Source: JAJVID01 sp050247435
Lineage (GTDB): Bacteria > Acidobacteriota > Blastocatellia > RBC074
Length of the DNA: 64,000 nt
NCBI GenBank assembly: GCA_050247435.1
Contig: JBFWUF010000047.1
Span: 1-64,000, forward strand
Direction: 5' to 3'
The stretch's first letter is position 1, and each line of letters starts with the position of its first letter. The notes beneath the pieces were generated by a model. It had not been told where the DNA came from and did not search any database. It saw only the letters and a program-made list of their open reading frames with translations. The position numbers were made by a program, and so were the translations under genes. Below, piece by piece: positions 1 to 6,976 of this stretch.

Positions 1-402
1 ACAGGCCGCAGCGCCGACGCTGGGATGTCCTTCGGTAAAGTTAAGGATAAGATGACTACAGACCGCTCTAAACCGGAGAACGCCGGTTCGCTTGAACTCT
101 CACGTGTGGCCTGGCCGGGAATTCCTGTCATAGGCGCGGAACATCTCTCGCATGCTATCCTGGATCAGTCAAGTTCGGGCAAATCTTTGGGCGCAACGAT
201 CGAGGTGACGATTTTCGAAGAAGCGCCGCTTGATGAAGCTGTGGCTGACTTGGAGCGACAATTGATCACACGGGCATTGACCAAGCATAACGGTAATCTG
301 ACACACACCGCTCGAAGTTTGAAGCTGACTAACAAGGGCTTGAGAGACAAGATGCGGCGGCTGGGGATAGAGAGACCCTCCCCAAATTTCTCGACTGGAT
401 AG
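1..402 (+). CDS. Fis-type HTH C-terminus of a sigma54-activator-like protein (5' partial or degenerate)
   Basis: The reading frame is open from base 1 to the stop at 400-402, so the true start may lie outside the window; the first ATG in frame is at 25. The last ~45 residues form a Fis-type helix-turn-helix (AL..HNGNLTHTARSLKL...LRDKMRRLGIE), the DNA-binding end of NtrC-class enhancer-binding proteins. Just before it is an IGAEHLS motif that normally follows the end of the AAA+ domain. The WPG that usually begins WPGNVREL runs directly into IPVIGAEHLS, so about 20-25 residues of the conserved segment seem to be missing. The protein is therefore either a truncated regulator or a decayed remnant. 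Its stop codon lies inside the first half of a 38-bp palindrome. The HTH assignment is firm; intactness is unclear. Confidence 0.55.
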   Translation, partial: TGRSADAGMSFGKVKDKMTTDRSKPENAGSLELSRVAWPGIPVIGAEHLSHAILDQSSSGKSLGATIEVTIFEEAPLDEAVADLERQLITRALTKHNGNLTHTARSLKLTNKGLRDKMRRLGIERPSPNFSTG

Positions 403-445
403 TAACTATCCAGCGCTGGATAGTTACTATCCATCCGAGAAATTC
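385..445. repeat. 38-bp perfect palindrome inside a ~60-bp inverted repeat
   Basis: Two 17-bp near-palindromes, TGGATAGTAACTATCCA (396-412) and its reverse complement (417-433), are joined by GCGC and together make a perfect 38-bp palindrome. It is flanked by aaatttctcg and cgagaaatt, which extend the pairing. A third copy lies at 496-512. The 17-bp unit has the size and symmetry of enhancer-binding-protein sites, and it sits between a Fis-HTH gene and the peptide genes. As RNA it would also fold into a strong hairpin after the HTH gene. Confidence 0.85.
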
Positions 446-495
446 TTTGAAATAGCCGGATTGAGTCAATCTGATCGTCCTGGACAATTGATCGC

Positions 496-512
496 TGGAT
501 AGCAACTATCCG
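496..512. promoter_or_regulatory. third copy of the TGGATAG-nn-CTATCC palindrome
   Basis: The 17-mer TGGATAGCAACTATCCG differs from the unit at 396-412 at two positions and keeps both half-sites. It stands alone, 62 bp after the paired units and about 270 bp upstream of the first peptide gene. This spacing suits a set of upstream activator sites. No convincing sigma54 -24/-12 element (GG-N10-GC) was found between it and the peptide gene, so a regulatory role is inferred only. Confidence 0.45.
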
Positions 513-785
513 GAGCCAAGGCATTGCCTGCAACCACGTGTTTACGCGCCATCTGCGTAAGCTGTTCAATCGTCAGGGCCAATCGGCGGCTCCACGCAAG
601 GTTGAAATTCTGGAATGCGATTTGATAAGCAGAAAGCAGGATCGGACATCCGTCCGGTTACGACGCAACCGTGCGGCATCTCCTCATTCGGACAACGACG
701 TGGATTGTGGCGAAGTTGGGCTGATGTTTAGAGTTGCGTGTGCGGCTAAATCCAACCCGCAATCTCAACAAAGGGGAATAACATT
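513..785. other. non-coding region upstream of the peptide genes
   Basis: Together with the palindromes this makes a gap of about 380 bp between the HTH gene and the first peptide gene. I see no convincing gene: the open frame across 538-813 has arginine-rich, low-complexity content and resembles no family I know. A ribosome-binding site (AAGGGG) ends the region just before the ATG at 786. The promoter of the peptide cluster is probably here, but no clear -35/-10 pair stands out. Confidence 0.4.
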
Positions 786-980
786 ATGGAAAATGCAAAA
801 TTGGTTGAATTGACGATAGATGAAATGGCAGTGGTAAACGGCGGCATCAACTGGTGCGTTGTTGCTGGCGGTGGCATCGGAGTTCTCGCAGGCGCAGCAG
901 TTACGATCGGCACTGGGGGGACTGGCTTCGCGCTTGGCGCACTCATCACGGGCTATGCCATCGGTAGATGCGCCAGTTGA
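786..980 (+). CDS. double-glycine-leader peptide 1 (bacteriocin-like precursor)
   Basis: A 64-residue precursor. Residues 1-20 are a typical GG leader: an acidic/hydrophobic pattern L..L(T)IDEM.VV and the NGG cleavage site at 18-20, as recognised by C39 peptidases. The predicted mature peptide (44 aa) starts INWC, is rich in Gly and small hydrophobics with several GxxxG-like spacings, and has Cys24 and Cys62 near its two ends, suggesting a disulfide. An AAGGGG Shine-Dalgarno lies about 9 nt upstream. Peptide 2 follows with the same architecture, and a C39 exporter is encoded 3 kb downstream. A class II (possibly two-peptide) bacteriocin or a signalling peptide fits; the sequence of the core matches nothing I recognise. 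Confidence 0.75.
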   Translation: MENAKLVELTIDEMAVVNGGINWCVVAGGGIGVLAGAAVTIGTGGTGFALGALITGYAIGRCAS

Positions 981-1000
981 CCGATGCGCAGCTTCTTTTT

Positions 1001-1107
1001 AGGCTCTTTGGGAATTACCGGGGAACGGCGCGCCTGATTGCGCTGCCGAACCTGACGACTACCAGATGCTGGGCAGTCTTCCGGAAATTCCCAAAGAGCC
1101 TCTTTTT
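1001..1107 (+). terminator. intercistronic hairpin with U-tract between the two peptide genes
   Basis: The arm AGGCTCTTTGGGAATT (1001-1016) pairs perfectly with AATTCCCAAAGAGCCT (1086-1101), and flanking CCGG segments extend the stem. The 3' arm is followed by CTTTTT, as in an intrinsic terminator. The loop is long (about 65 nt). It would act as a partial terminator or attenuator, or as a 3' stabiliser of the peptide-1 message. Confidence 0.6.
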
Positions 1108-1160
1108 AGCCACACAGCCCGAGCAAAGCTGGTCTTGCACAAAAACAAAGGAGATAGCAT

Positions 1161-1361
1161 ATGAACAACATGATTGACCTCACAGAAAATGAGATGATGC
1201 TATTAGCGGGCGGCGATCGAACCGCCTGCTTCATTAGCGGCGTGGGAATCGGACTTGGTGTTGCAATAACCCTTACTACGGGCGGTCTTGGCGCTCTGGG
1301 AGGAGTTGTGATGGCGGCGGCAGCGTGGGATAACGCTCGAGTTAATGGTTGTTTTCGATAG
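1161..1361 (+). CDS. double-glycine-leader peptide 2 (bacteriocin-like precursor)
   Basis: A 66-residue precursor with a clean AAGGAG ribosome-binding site 7 nt before ATG. The leader (1-18, IDLTENEMMLLAGG) matches the L-[ST]-x-x-E-[LM]-x-x-x-x-G-G pattern recognised by peptidase-containing exporters. The 48-residue core begins DRTAC, is Gly-rich and hydrophobic with repeated GxxxG spacing (SGVGIGLG, GGLGALGG), and has Cys23 and Cys64 close to its ends. It shares layout but little sequence with peptide 1, as expected of the two halves of a two-peptide bacteriocin. Target and activity cannot be read from sequence. Confidence 0.75.
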   Translation: MNNMIDLTENEMMLLAGGDRTACFISGVGIGLGVAITLTTGGLGALGGVVMAAAAWDNARVNGCFR

Positions 1362-1372
1362 GCCAGATCTGC

Positions 1373-1398
1373 GGGAGGGGATTAGCTTGTCCCCTCCC
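1373..1398 (+). promoter_or_regulatory. GC-rich hairpin between peptide 2 and the permease gene
   Basis: GGGAGGGGA (1373-1381) pairs perfectly with TCCCCTCCC (1390-1398) around an 8-nt loop, starting 12 nt after the peptide-2 stop. There is no T-run, so it is more likely an mRNA stabiliser or a translational control element than a terminator. The left arm also resembles a strong Shine-Dalgarno followed by a TTG at 1387 in the permease frame, so folding could hide an alternative permease start. Confidence 0.5.
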
Positions 1399-1431
1399 CA
1401 GGTTAACGATTTTCCGATTTATCGATACAGA

Positions 1432-3054
1432 ATGACCCTTCTTGATGACCGCCTACTTCGCATGAAACAAGCTATGCCGATTTATAGAGTGTTTTGGCTA
1501 CTGATTCAATTGCGTTACAAATTGATCTGGGCGCAGTCGCGTTCAAGCGGTGGAAAGATAGGGCTTTTTTTAGGGCTTTATGTGATAGGGATGACGTTAT
1601 TAGCATTCCTGACCCTGAGTGGTATAGGCACAGCCGCAGCTAGCATGCAGTTGGGGCGCGCAGAGGAAACAACGCGGTGGATGCTTACAGGCCTTTTTAC
1701 CGGTAGTATTATCTTGGGCGCCGTAATGGGAGTTGGGCCACGGGGTGCGTTTTCAGACGTTGTATTGCGACGCTACCCACTAACTCCAGTGGTTAGCTTT
1801 TTTGCACGGCATTTTACTGCGCTGCTTGATCCTATCTGGCCAATGCTCCTCACCTCTACTCTTGGGCTTGGCGTCGGGTTCACTTTATACGGATCGGGGT
1901 CAATTTCGATCAGGGCGTCGGCGGCGATTATGTTCACAATCACAGCTTATTTTTGCGCCATGATCTTACTTGCGGTTGTCGACCATATGCTTCAAAGTGC
2001 TTTGGGAACAACAATCTTGGGCGTGGCGTTTGCCGGAGCGCCAATGGTGATTGGGTATTTGCTATCGTCTCCAAACCTTCCAGCGAAATTGCACACAGTT
2101 GAGAAACTACTCCGGCTTACGCCGCCAGGCATATCCGCTTCATTATTGGTTTATCCAGATTTCCCAGTCTATATATCGAGCATCGCCATTCTTATTGGTT
2201 GGTGCCTGGTTTTGGCTATTGCTCTAGTAGTGTTAGAACATAGTGCGGCTGTTACTCGCTCCGTAGCTCCAGCTTCTAGCTCAGGGAGGAATATTTATGA
2301 TTTACTAGTAAGTCCGTTTAGCGCGGTATATGCGCCGCTTATGGGCAAGGCATTGCGTTACCATCTGAGATCTAACAGGGTGCGCGCCGGACTAGTTTTG
2401 GGAGGGATCGGCATGATGCTCGTCGCCAACCTTAACGCCAAAGGTAGTAGCTTCGAAGAGCGCATATTTGTTCCGCTGGCGTATCTCTTTATTGTGGGTA
2501 TAGCTGCTACCGGCGCAATAACTCTAAATCAGTTTGGTTACGATGGCGCAGGGATTCGACGTTATGCGACGCTTCCGGTTCCATTTATTATGGTTCTGCG
2601 CGCAGGTAGTATTGTTTCTCTAATCCTCGGAGGAATAGTGACTCTGTTAACCCTTGTGCTTTGGACTCAAAGCTCTCCTGTTCCAATTACTCCATTCTTG
2701 GTTTCGATGTTTCTCTGTGCCGGGATTGCCGGCCTCTTCTTCTTTAATGCGCTTAGTTTGTTCACGTCAATACAATCTCCCAAGAGCGCCGATTTCCAGA
2801 GTGTCATGGTAGATTCGCAATCAACCATAACGAAATTGGTCTGGGTTGTTGGCATGATAGCTTCATTTGTGATATCAGGCGTGGTGGTTAAATACGTTGA
2901 CCTGCGTGCTATGGGAAAAGGCTGGTGGGTACTGCCGCTACTGACTATCTTGTGCATTCAGTTTTACATTATTTCATTCCGTTTTACTGTTAAATTAATG
3001 AATGTATGTTATGAATCTATTCTTGAAACTATCGCAGGTTCAAAATGTAACTGA
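1432..3054 (+). CDS. ABC-2-type multi-spanning permease
   Basis: About 540 residues from the chosen ATG at 1432. Other possible starts are TTG 1387 (behind a GGGAGGGG), ATG 1345 (overlapping peptide 2) and ATG 1462. The protein has a cytoplasmic N-terminus and then ten or more hydrophobic segments (for example LGLYVIGMTLLAFLTLSG, MILLAVVDHML and repeated helices to the end), with no enzymatic motif. It lies 33 nt upstream of an ABC ATPase gene, so the two probably form one transporter, for peptide export, self-protection or lipid/drug efflux. Sampled lines are about 48-53% GC, below the neighbouring housekeeping genes (68% in one sampled ilvD line), suggesting separate ancestry of the cluster. 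Confidence 0.65.
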   Translation: MTLLDDRLLRMKQAMPIYRVFWLLIQLRYKLIWAQSRSSGGKIGLFLGLYVIGMTLLAFLTLSGIGTAAASMQLGRAEETTRWMLTGLFTGSIILGAVMGVGPRGAFSDVVLRRYPLTPVVSFFARHFTALLDPIWPMLLTSTLGLGVGFTLYGSGSISIRASAAIMFTITAYFCAMILLAVVDHMLQSALGTTILGVAFAGAPMVIGYLLSSPNLPAKLHTVEKLLRLTPPGISASLLVYPDFPVYISSIAILIGWCLVLAIALVVLEHSAAVTRSVAPASSSGRNIYDLLVSPFSAVYAPLMGKALRYHLRSNRVRAGLVLGGIGMMLVANLNAKGSSFEERIFVPLAYLFIVGIAATGAITLNQFGYDGAGIRRYATLPVPFIMVLRAGSIVSLILGGIVTLLTLVLWTQSSPVPITPFLVSMFLCAGIAGLFFFNALSLFTSIQSPKSADFQSVMVDSQSTITKLVWVVGMIASFVISGVVVKYVDLRAMGKGWWVLPLLTILCIQFYIISFRFTVKLMNVCYESILETIAGSKCN

Positions 3055-3087
3055 TTCGAATCCGTAAACAATAGCGAGGGATGTAAG

Positions 3088-3936
3088 ATGAGCGCGTCAA
3101 TGTTACTAGCTACCGCAGGTGAGTTATCCGCCTTTCCATCTGGGCAAAGCCAAGGCCTAGTTATCAAAAAAAACGCAGTCGGCGTTGAATGTTTGACGAA
3201 GAAGTACGGCAATCTGACGGCAGTAGATAATCTCTCGTTTGACATCCTATCTGGACGGTTCTTCGGCTTTTTAGGCCCGAACGGCGCGGGTAAGAGCACT
3301 ACTATCAACTGTCTCACTGGATTACTTGATCCGACCGAAGGGGAGGTGCGGTTATTTGGCGAACGGTTCACGCGTTGGTCGGTTGAGTTGAAGCGGTGTG
3401 TAGGCGTGATGCCGGAAGGCTTGGCTTTGTTCGATCAACTTTATGCGAGTGAATTTCTCACCTTCAACGCGCGGATGTTCGGGCTGCCGGAGTCAACCGT
3501 ACAGCAGCGCGTCGAGGAACTGCTGGAAGTTATGGATCTGACCGGCGCGTACAAAAAACGGCTAGCCGAATACAGCACCGGCATGCGCAAGAAAGTCGCT
3601 TTCGCCGCAGCCATCATTCATCGCCCCGAAATCCTGTTTCTCGACGAGCCGTTTGAAAGTATTGATCCGGCGGCGACGGCGATGATGAAAGATTGGCTGC
3701 GGCAATTTGTCGCTCGTGGCGGAACTGTTTTTATGACTTCGCATGTTCTGGAAACCGTCGAGCGATTGTGTGATGACGTGGCGATTATCAAGGCGGGCAG
3801 GCTCGCCTGGCGCGGCGCCGTCGGACAACTGGCCGATGGCGGGGTTATCGAATTTGACGGGCGGCAGTTCTGCACGCTTGAAGCGCTCTTCCTGCACATC
3901 GCTGGGGAGCAGCGCGGGCGGCTCGACTGGCTCTGA
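3088..3936 (+). CDS. ABC transporter ATP-binding protein (partner of the ABC-2 permease)
   Basis: 282 residues. Walker A GPNGAGKST is at about 63-71, the Q-loop region follows, the signature appears as the divergent STGMR, and Walker B/D-loop as ILFLDEPFESIDP (FEGLDP is usual), with the H-loop TSHVLE. There is an N-terminal extension of about 30 residues before the first beta strand. The organisation is that of the CcmA/BcrA-like ATPases that pair with ABC-2 permeases. The gene starts 33 nt after the permease and is followed 9 nt later by the C39 exporter, so all three are probably co-transcribed. In bacteriocin clusters such pairs often give producer immunity; that role is inferred from context. 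Confidence 0.85.
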   Translation: MSASMLLATAGELSAFPSGQSQGLVIKKNAVGVECLTKKYGNLTAVDNLSFDILSGRFFGFLGPNGAGKSTTINCLTGLLDPTEGEVRLFGERFTRWSVELKRCVGVMPEGLALFDQLYASEFLTFNARMFGLPESTVQQRVEELLEVMDLTGAYKKRLAEYSTGMRKKVAFAAAIIHRPEILFLDEPFESIDPAATAMMKDWLRQFVARGGTVFMTSHVLETVERLCDDVAIIKAGRLAWRGAVGQLADGGVIEFDGRQFCTLEALFLHIAGEQRGRLDWL

Positions 3937-3945
3937 TCACTGGCT

Positions 3946-6135
3946 ATGTTCAAACCCTACGTCTGTGTCAAACAACATGACATTACCGATTGCGGCGCGG
4001 CGTGTTTGGCGGCGGTGGCGCGCACGCATGGGTTGAAGATTCCGATCACTACCATTCGGCAGTACGCGGGCACCGACCGGCGCGGGACGAATGTGCTGGG
4101 GATGATCGAGGCGGCGCAGCAACTCGGTTTTGGGGCGAAGGGCGTGAAGGGAAATATGGAGGCGCTTCGGCAGATTCCATTGCCCGCCATTGCGCACGTC
4201 GTTACCGGCGATTTTCAACATTACGTCGTCATTCACAAGGTCACTGATAAACAGGTCGTCATCGCCGATCCCGCGCGCGGCATCGTCAAATTAGCGTGCA
4301 ATGAATTCTCGGCCACCTGGACTGGAGTGTTGATTTTGCTCGAACCGAGCGTGGCTTTTCGCGCAGGAGATCAATCTGTGAGCGTGTGGCGGCGTTTCGC
4401 CCGCCTGCTTGAGCCGCACGACTTTCTGCTGGCCGAGACTTTTCTGGCGAGCCTGTTTCTGATGTTGCTCGGATTGGGCGCGAGCGTTTATCTTCAATTG
4501 CTGGTTGATCGCGTGCTGGTGAACAAGGACTGGGCAATGTTGCGCTGGCTCAGTTTGGGGCTGATCGGCGCGGTTGTGTGCCGCGCGGCCTTCGGCGCGA
4601 TACGCGGCGCTTTGCTGGCGCATATCGGCCAAAAAGTGGATGTCTCGCTGATGCTCGAATATTACCGGCACGTGATGAAACTGCCACTGCAATTTTTCGA
4701 CACGCGCCAGACGGGCGAGATCATCAGCCGCCTGGGCGACGCCGTCAAAATTCGTGAAGTGGTTAGCGGCTCGACGCTGACATTGCTGGTGGATACGGCG
4801 ACGATGATCGCGGCCTTCGGCCTGCTCTGCTTTTATAGTCTGAAACTCGCGTTGCTCAGCCTGTTGATTCTACCGCTGTTGGCGTTGACCGTTTACCTGA
4901 TCAATCGCCCGCTTAAACGAGCGCAACGCGAGACGATGGAAGAGGCTGCCGGCCTGCAATCGCATCTGGTTGAGAGCCTGGCTGGCGCCGCGACGCTCAA
5001 AGCTTTGGGCGCCGAGATGATTGCCGGAGACAAGACTGAGCAGCGTGTTGTGCGCTTATTGAAGAGCCTGATGCGGGCTACGCTTTGGGGCGTTTCGGCG
5101 GGGACGCTCGGCGAATTGATTACAGGCGCCGGCGTTGTCGCGGTGATTTGGGTTGCCGGAGCTTCGGTGATGCGCGGCGAGTTGACCACCGGACAGTTGA
5201 TCGCGTTCTACTCGATTCTGCTCTTCCTTTTGCAACCGATGTTGCGGCTGGTGGCGGTCAATCAAGTAGTGCAGGACGCCGTGGTGGCGGCGGATCGTTT
5301 GGGCGAGATACTCATGCTCGAACCTGAGTTCAAGGAGGAGTCGAATAAGATCGCCTTGCCGGCGGACACGCCGGGCGAGATTGCGCTGCGCGGTGTCAAA
5401 TTTCGTTACGGTACGCGCGCGCAGGTTCTGCACGAGATCACGCTTCGCATCCCGCCGCGTTCGACCGTCGCGCTGGTTGGCGAGAGCGGCAGCGGCAAGA
5501 CGACGCTGGCGAAATTGTTATTGCGCTACTACGATCCGACCGGCGGACAGATTACGATTGACGGTTACGACTTGCGCGATTTGCGTTTGGACACGCTGCG
5601 TGCGCGCATCGGTTACGTGGATCAGGAATTATTTCTTTTCAGCGGCACGATTGAAGAGAATCTGATGTTGGGCAATGCCGGCGTGTCCCCGGAAACTGCG
5701 CTGGACGCCGTGCGCGCAGCCGGGTTGGAGGAGTTGATCAACAGTTTGCCGAACCGCTATCAAGCTTATGTCGGCGAGCGCGGGTTGGCGCTCAGCGGCG
5801 GGCAGCGGCAGCGGTTGGCGATTGCGCGGGCGCTGGCGCGTGATCCGCAAATCCTCATTCTCGACGAAGCGACGAGCAATCTCGATTCGCAGGCCGAACG
5901 CGCGATTCAAGCGACGATTGAAAGGTTGAAAGAGCGTAAGACCATCGTGATTATCGCTCATCGCCTGAGCACGATTATGCGCGCTGATCGAATAGTCGTG
6001 CTCGATCGAGGCAGGATCGCCGAACAGGGAACGCATCACGAATTGCTGGAAGCGCAAGGGCGCTATCACGAGTTGTGGCGGGCGCAATTTCCGCAGGCGG
6101 AGACTGCTCAGTATTGGCAGGAGGCCGTCGCATGA
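3946..6135 (+). CDS. peptidase-containing ABC transporter (C39 peptidase, PCAT)
   Basis: 729 residues, the full length for the family. The N-terminal C39 peptidase domain (about 1-130) has the catalytic Cys16 in DITDCGAAC, His92 in QHYVVI and Asp108 in IADPARG. The transmembrane domain spans about 150-450. The nucleotide-binding domain has Walker A GESGSGKTT (~511-519), signature LSGGQRQR (~615) and Walker B ILILDEATSNLD. Enzymes of this type cleave leaders after a Gly-Gly site and export the core peptide, which matches the two GG precursors 2.6-3 kb upstream. The gene follows the ATPase by 9 nt and overlaps the next small gene by 4 nt (ATGA). Confidence 0.93.
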   Translation: MFKPYVCVKQHDITDCGAACLAAVARTHGLKIPITTIRQYAGTDRRGTNVLGMIEAAQQLGFGAKGVKGNMEALRQIPLPAIAHVVTGDFQHYVVIHKVTDKQVVIADPARGIVKLACNEFSATWTGVLILLEPSVAFRAGDQSVSVWRRFARLLEPHDFLLAETFLASLFLMLLGLGASVYLQLLVDRVLVNKDWAMLRWLSLGLIGAVVCRAAFGAIRGALLAHIGQKVDVSLMLEYYRHVMKLPLQFFDTRQTGEIISRLGDAVKIREVVSGSTLTLLVDTATMIAAFGLLCFYSLKLALLSLLILPLLALTVYLINRPLKRAQRETMEEAAGLQSHLVESLAGAATLKALGAEMIAGDKTEQRVVRLLKSLMRATLWGVSAGTLGELITGAGVVAVIWVAGASVMRGELTTGQLIAFYSILLFLLQPMLRLVAVNQVVQDAVVAADRLGEILMLEPEFKEESNKIALPADTPGEIALRGVKFRYGTRAQVLHEITLRIPPRSTVALVGESGSGKTTLAKLLLRYYDPTGGQITIDGYDLRDLRLDTLRARIGYVDQELFLFSGTIEENLMLGNAGVSPETALDAVRAAGLEELINSLPNRYQAYVGERGLALSGGQRQRLAIARALARDPQILILDEATSNLDSQAERAIQATIERLKERKTIVIIAHRLSTIMRADRIVVLDRGRIAEQGTHHELLEAQGRYHELWRAQFPQAETAQYWQEAVA

Positions 6136-6338
6136 TTCAACGCATTTACGAAATGGAAGATTTGACCGAGGCGGCGGAGACGCTGCGGAAAGGGCCTCCC
6201 TGGTGGCTGCACACAATCCTGTTTGGATTGATTGCGTTGCTGCTTGGCGCCGGCGCCGTGGTCAGCAGGAGCATGGCGAAGAAGGTCAGCGGTCAGCCAC
6301 AGTCCAGAACGCCGACGATTCAGCGGCCATCGAGCTGA
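6132..6338 (+). CDS. 68-aa membrane stub resembling the N-terminus of a PCAT accessory (HlyD-type) protein
   Basis: It begins with ATG overlapping the exporter stop (ATGA), so it is translationally coupled. The sequence has a short cytoplasmic head (IYEMEDLTEAAE) and one transmembrane helix (TILFGLIALLLGAGAVV), then a polar tail that stops after 68 residues. The head and helix look like the start of a membrane-fusion accessory protein of bacteriocin exporters, which normally continues for about 300 residues with coiled coil and lipoyl domains; none of that is present in any frame here. It is either a decayed accessory gene or a genuine single-helix small partner of the PCAT. Confidence 0.5.
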   Translation: MIQRIYEMEDLTEAAETLRKGPPWWLHTILFGLIALLLGAGAVVSRSMAKKVSGQPQSRTPTIQRPSS

Positions 6339-6372
6339 GTTTTCACAGAGCCATCATTCAGTCAATTCACAT

Positions 6373-6912
6373 ATGACACCAATGCGGAAGAAACGTCTTG
6401 TTGGGATAGCTCTGCTGATCATCGTCATAGTTCCCGTGATGTTGGCGGTTCATTTTTACCGCAGGTTGCCGGGCGCGCCATTGGCGCTTGGTACAGCGCT
6501 GCCGCCACTCACGGCTCAACCTGTTGGCGGCGCGACTCCGTTGCCGCAGCAAGGGCGGAGGGTCTTACTTTTTTTCAGCCCATCCTGTTCGTACTGCGAA
6601 GAGATCATCGCGCAATTAGGGCAATTGCGCGAACGCCATCCCGAATGGTTTTCTGGCGACGAGGCTCTCAAGTTAGCTCTGATCAGCATTGCCGACCGCT
6701 CCGAGACTGAGACCTTCGCCCGGCGGGTAGCTTGGCCCGTGTACCACGATCCCGATCGCCAATCGTTGAAGGCTCTGCATGGGGTAGGCGTGCCCTATTT
6801 GGCGCTCGTTGATGAGAATGGACTGGTGCGGTACCGCCATCAGGGAGTGCGCGGTTTGACCGCTCACGAACCTTTGCTCGGCGCGTTTCATCGAACAGGT
6901 CAGGCTTGGTAA
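6373..6912 (+). CDS. membrane-anchored thioredoxin-like (TlpA/peroxiredoxin-fold) protein
   Basis: 179 residues from ATG 6373. An N-terminal membrane anchor (about 9-28) is followed by a periplasmic thioredoxin fold with the redox motif C72-S-Y-C75 (FFSPSCSYCEE) and the conserved cis-Pro segment GVPYLALVDENG. The CxxC within the peptide-secretion cluster suggests a role in forming or reducing the disulfides predicted in the two mature peptides (both carry one Cys pair), or in keeping the C39 active site reduced. An upstream in-frame extension to about 6232 overlaps the small membrane gene and lacks a sensible start, so the ATG after the gap is preferred. Confidence 0.75.
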   Translation: MTPMRKKRLVGIALLIIVIVPVMLAVHFYRRLPGAPLALGTALPPLTAQPVGGATPLPQQGRRVLLFFSPSCSYCEEIIAQLGQLRERHPEWFSGDEALKLALISIADRSETETFARRVAWPVYHDPDRQSLKALHGVGVPYLALVDENGLVRYRHQGVRGLTAHEPLLGAFHRTGQAW

Positions 6913-6976
6913 GGCCGGACACCATGAGCGCGTACGCCAGCAGCCATTTCGATTAAACCTGAGGAGCTTTGACGTT

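Noticed and set aside
513..785. sigma54 promoter before peptide 1
   Set aside because: No GG-N10-GC pair with the flanking consensus could be found, although the palindromes suggest one.
538..813. 91-residue frame before peptide 1
   Set aside because: Starts at GTG without a ribosome-binding site, Arg/Asp-rich, overlaps the start of peptide 1 and matches nothing.
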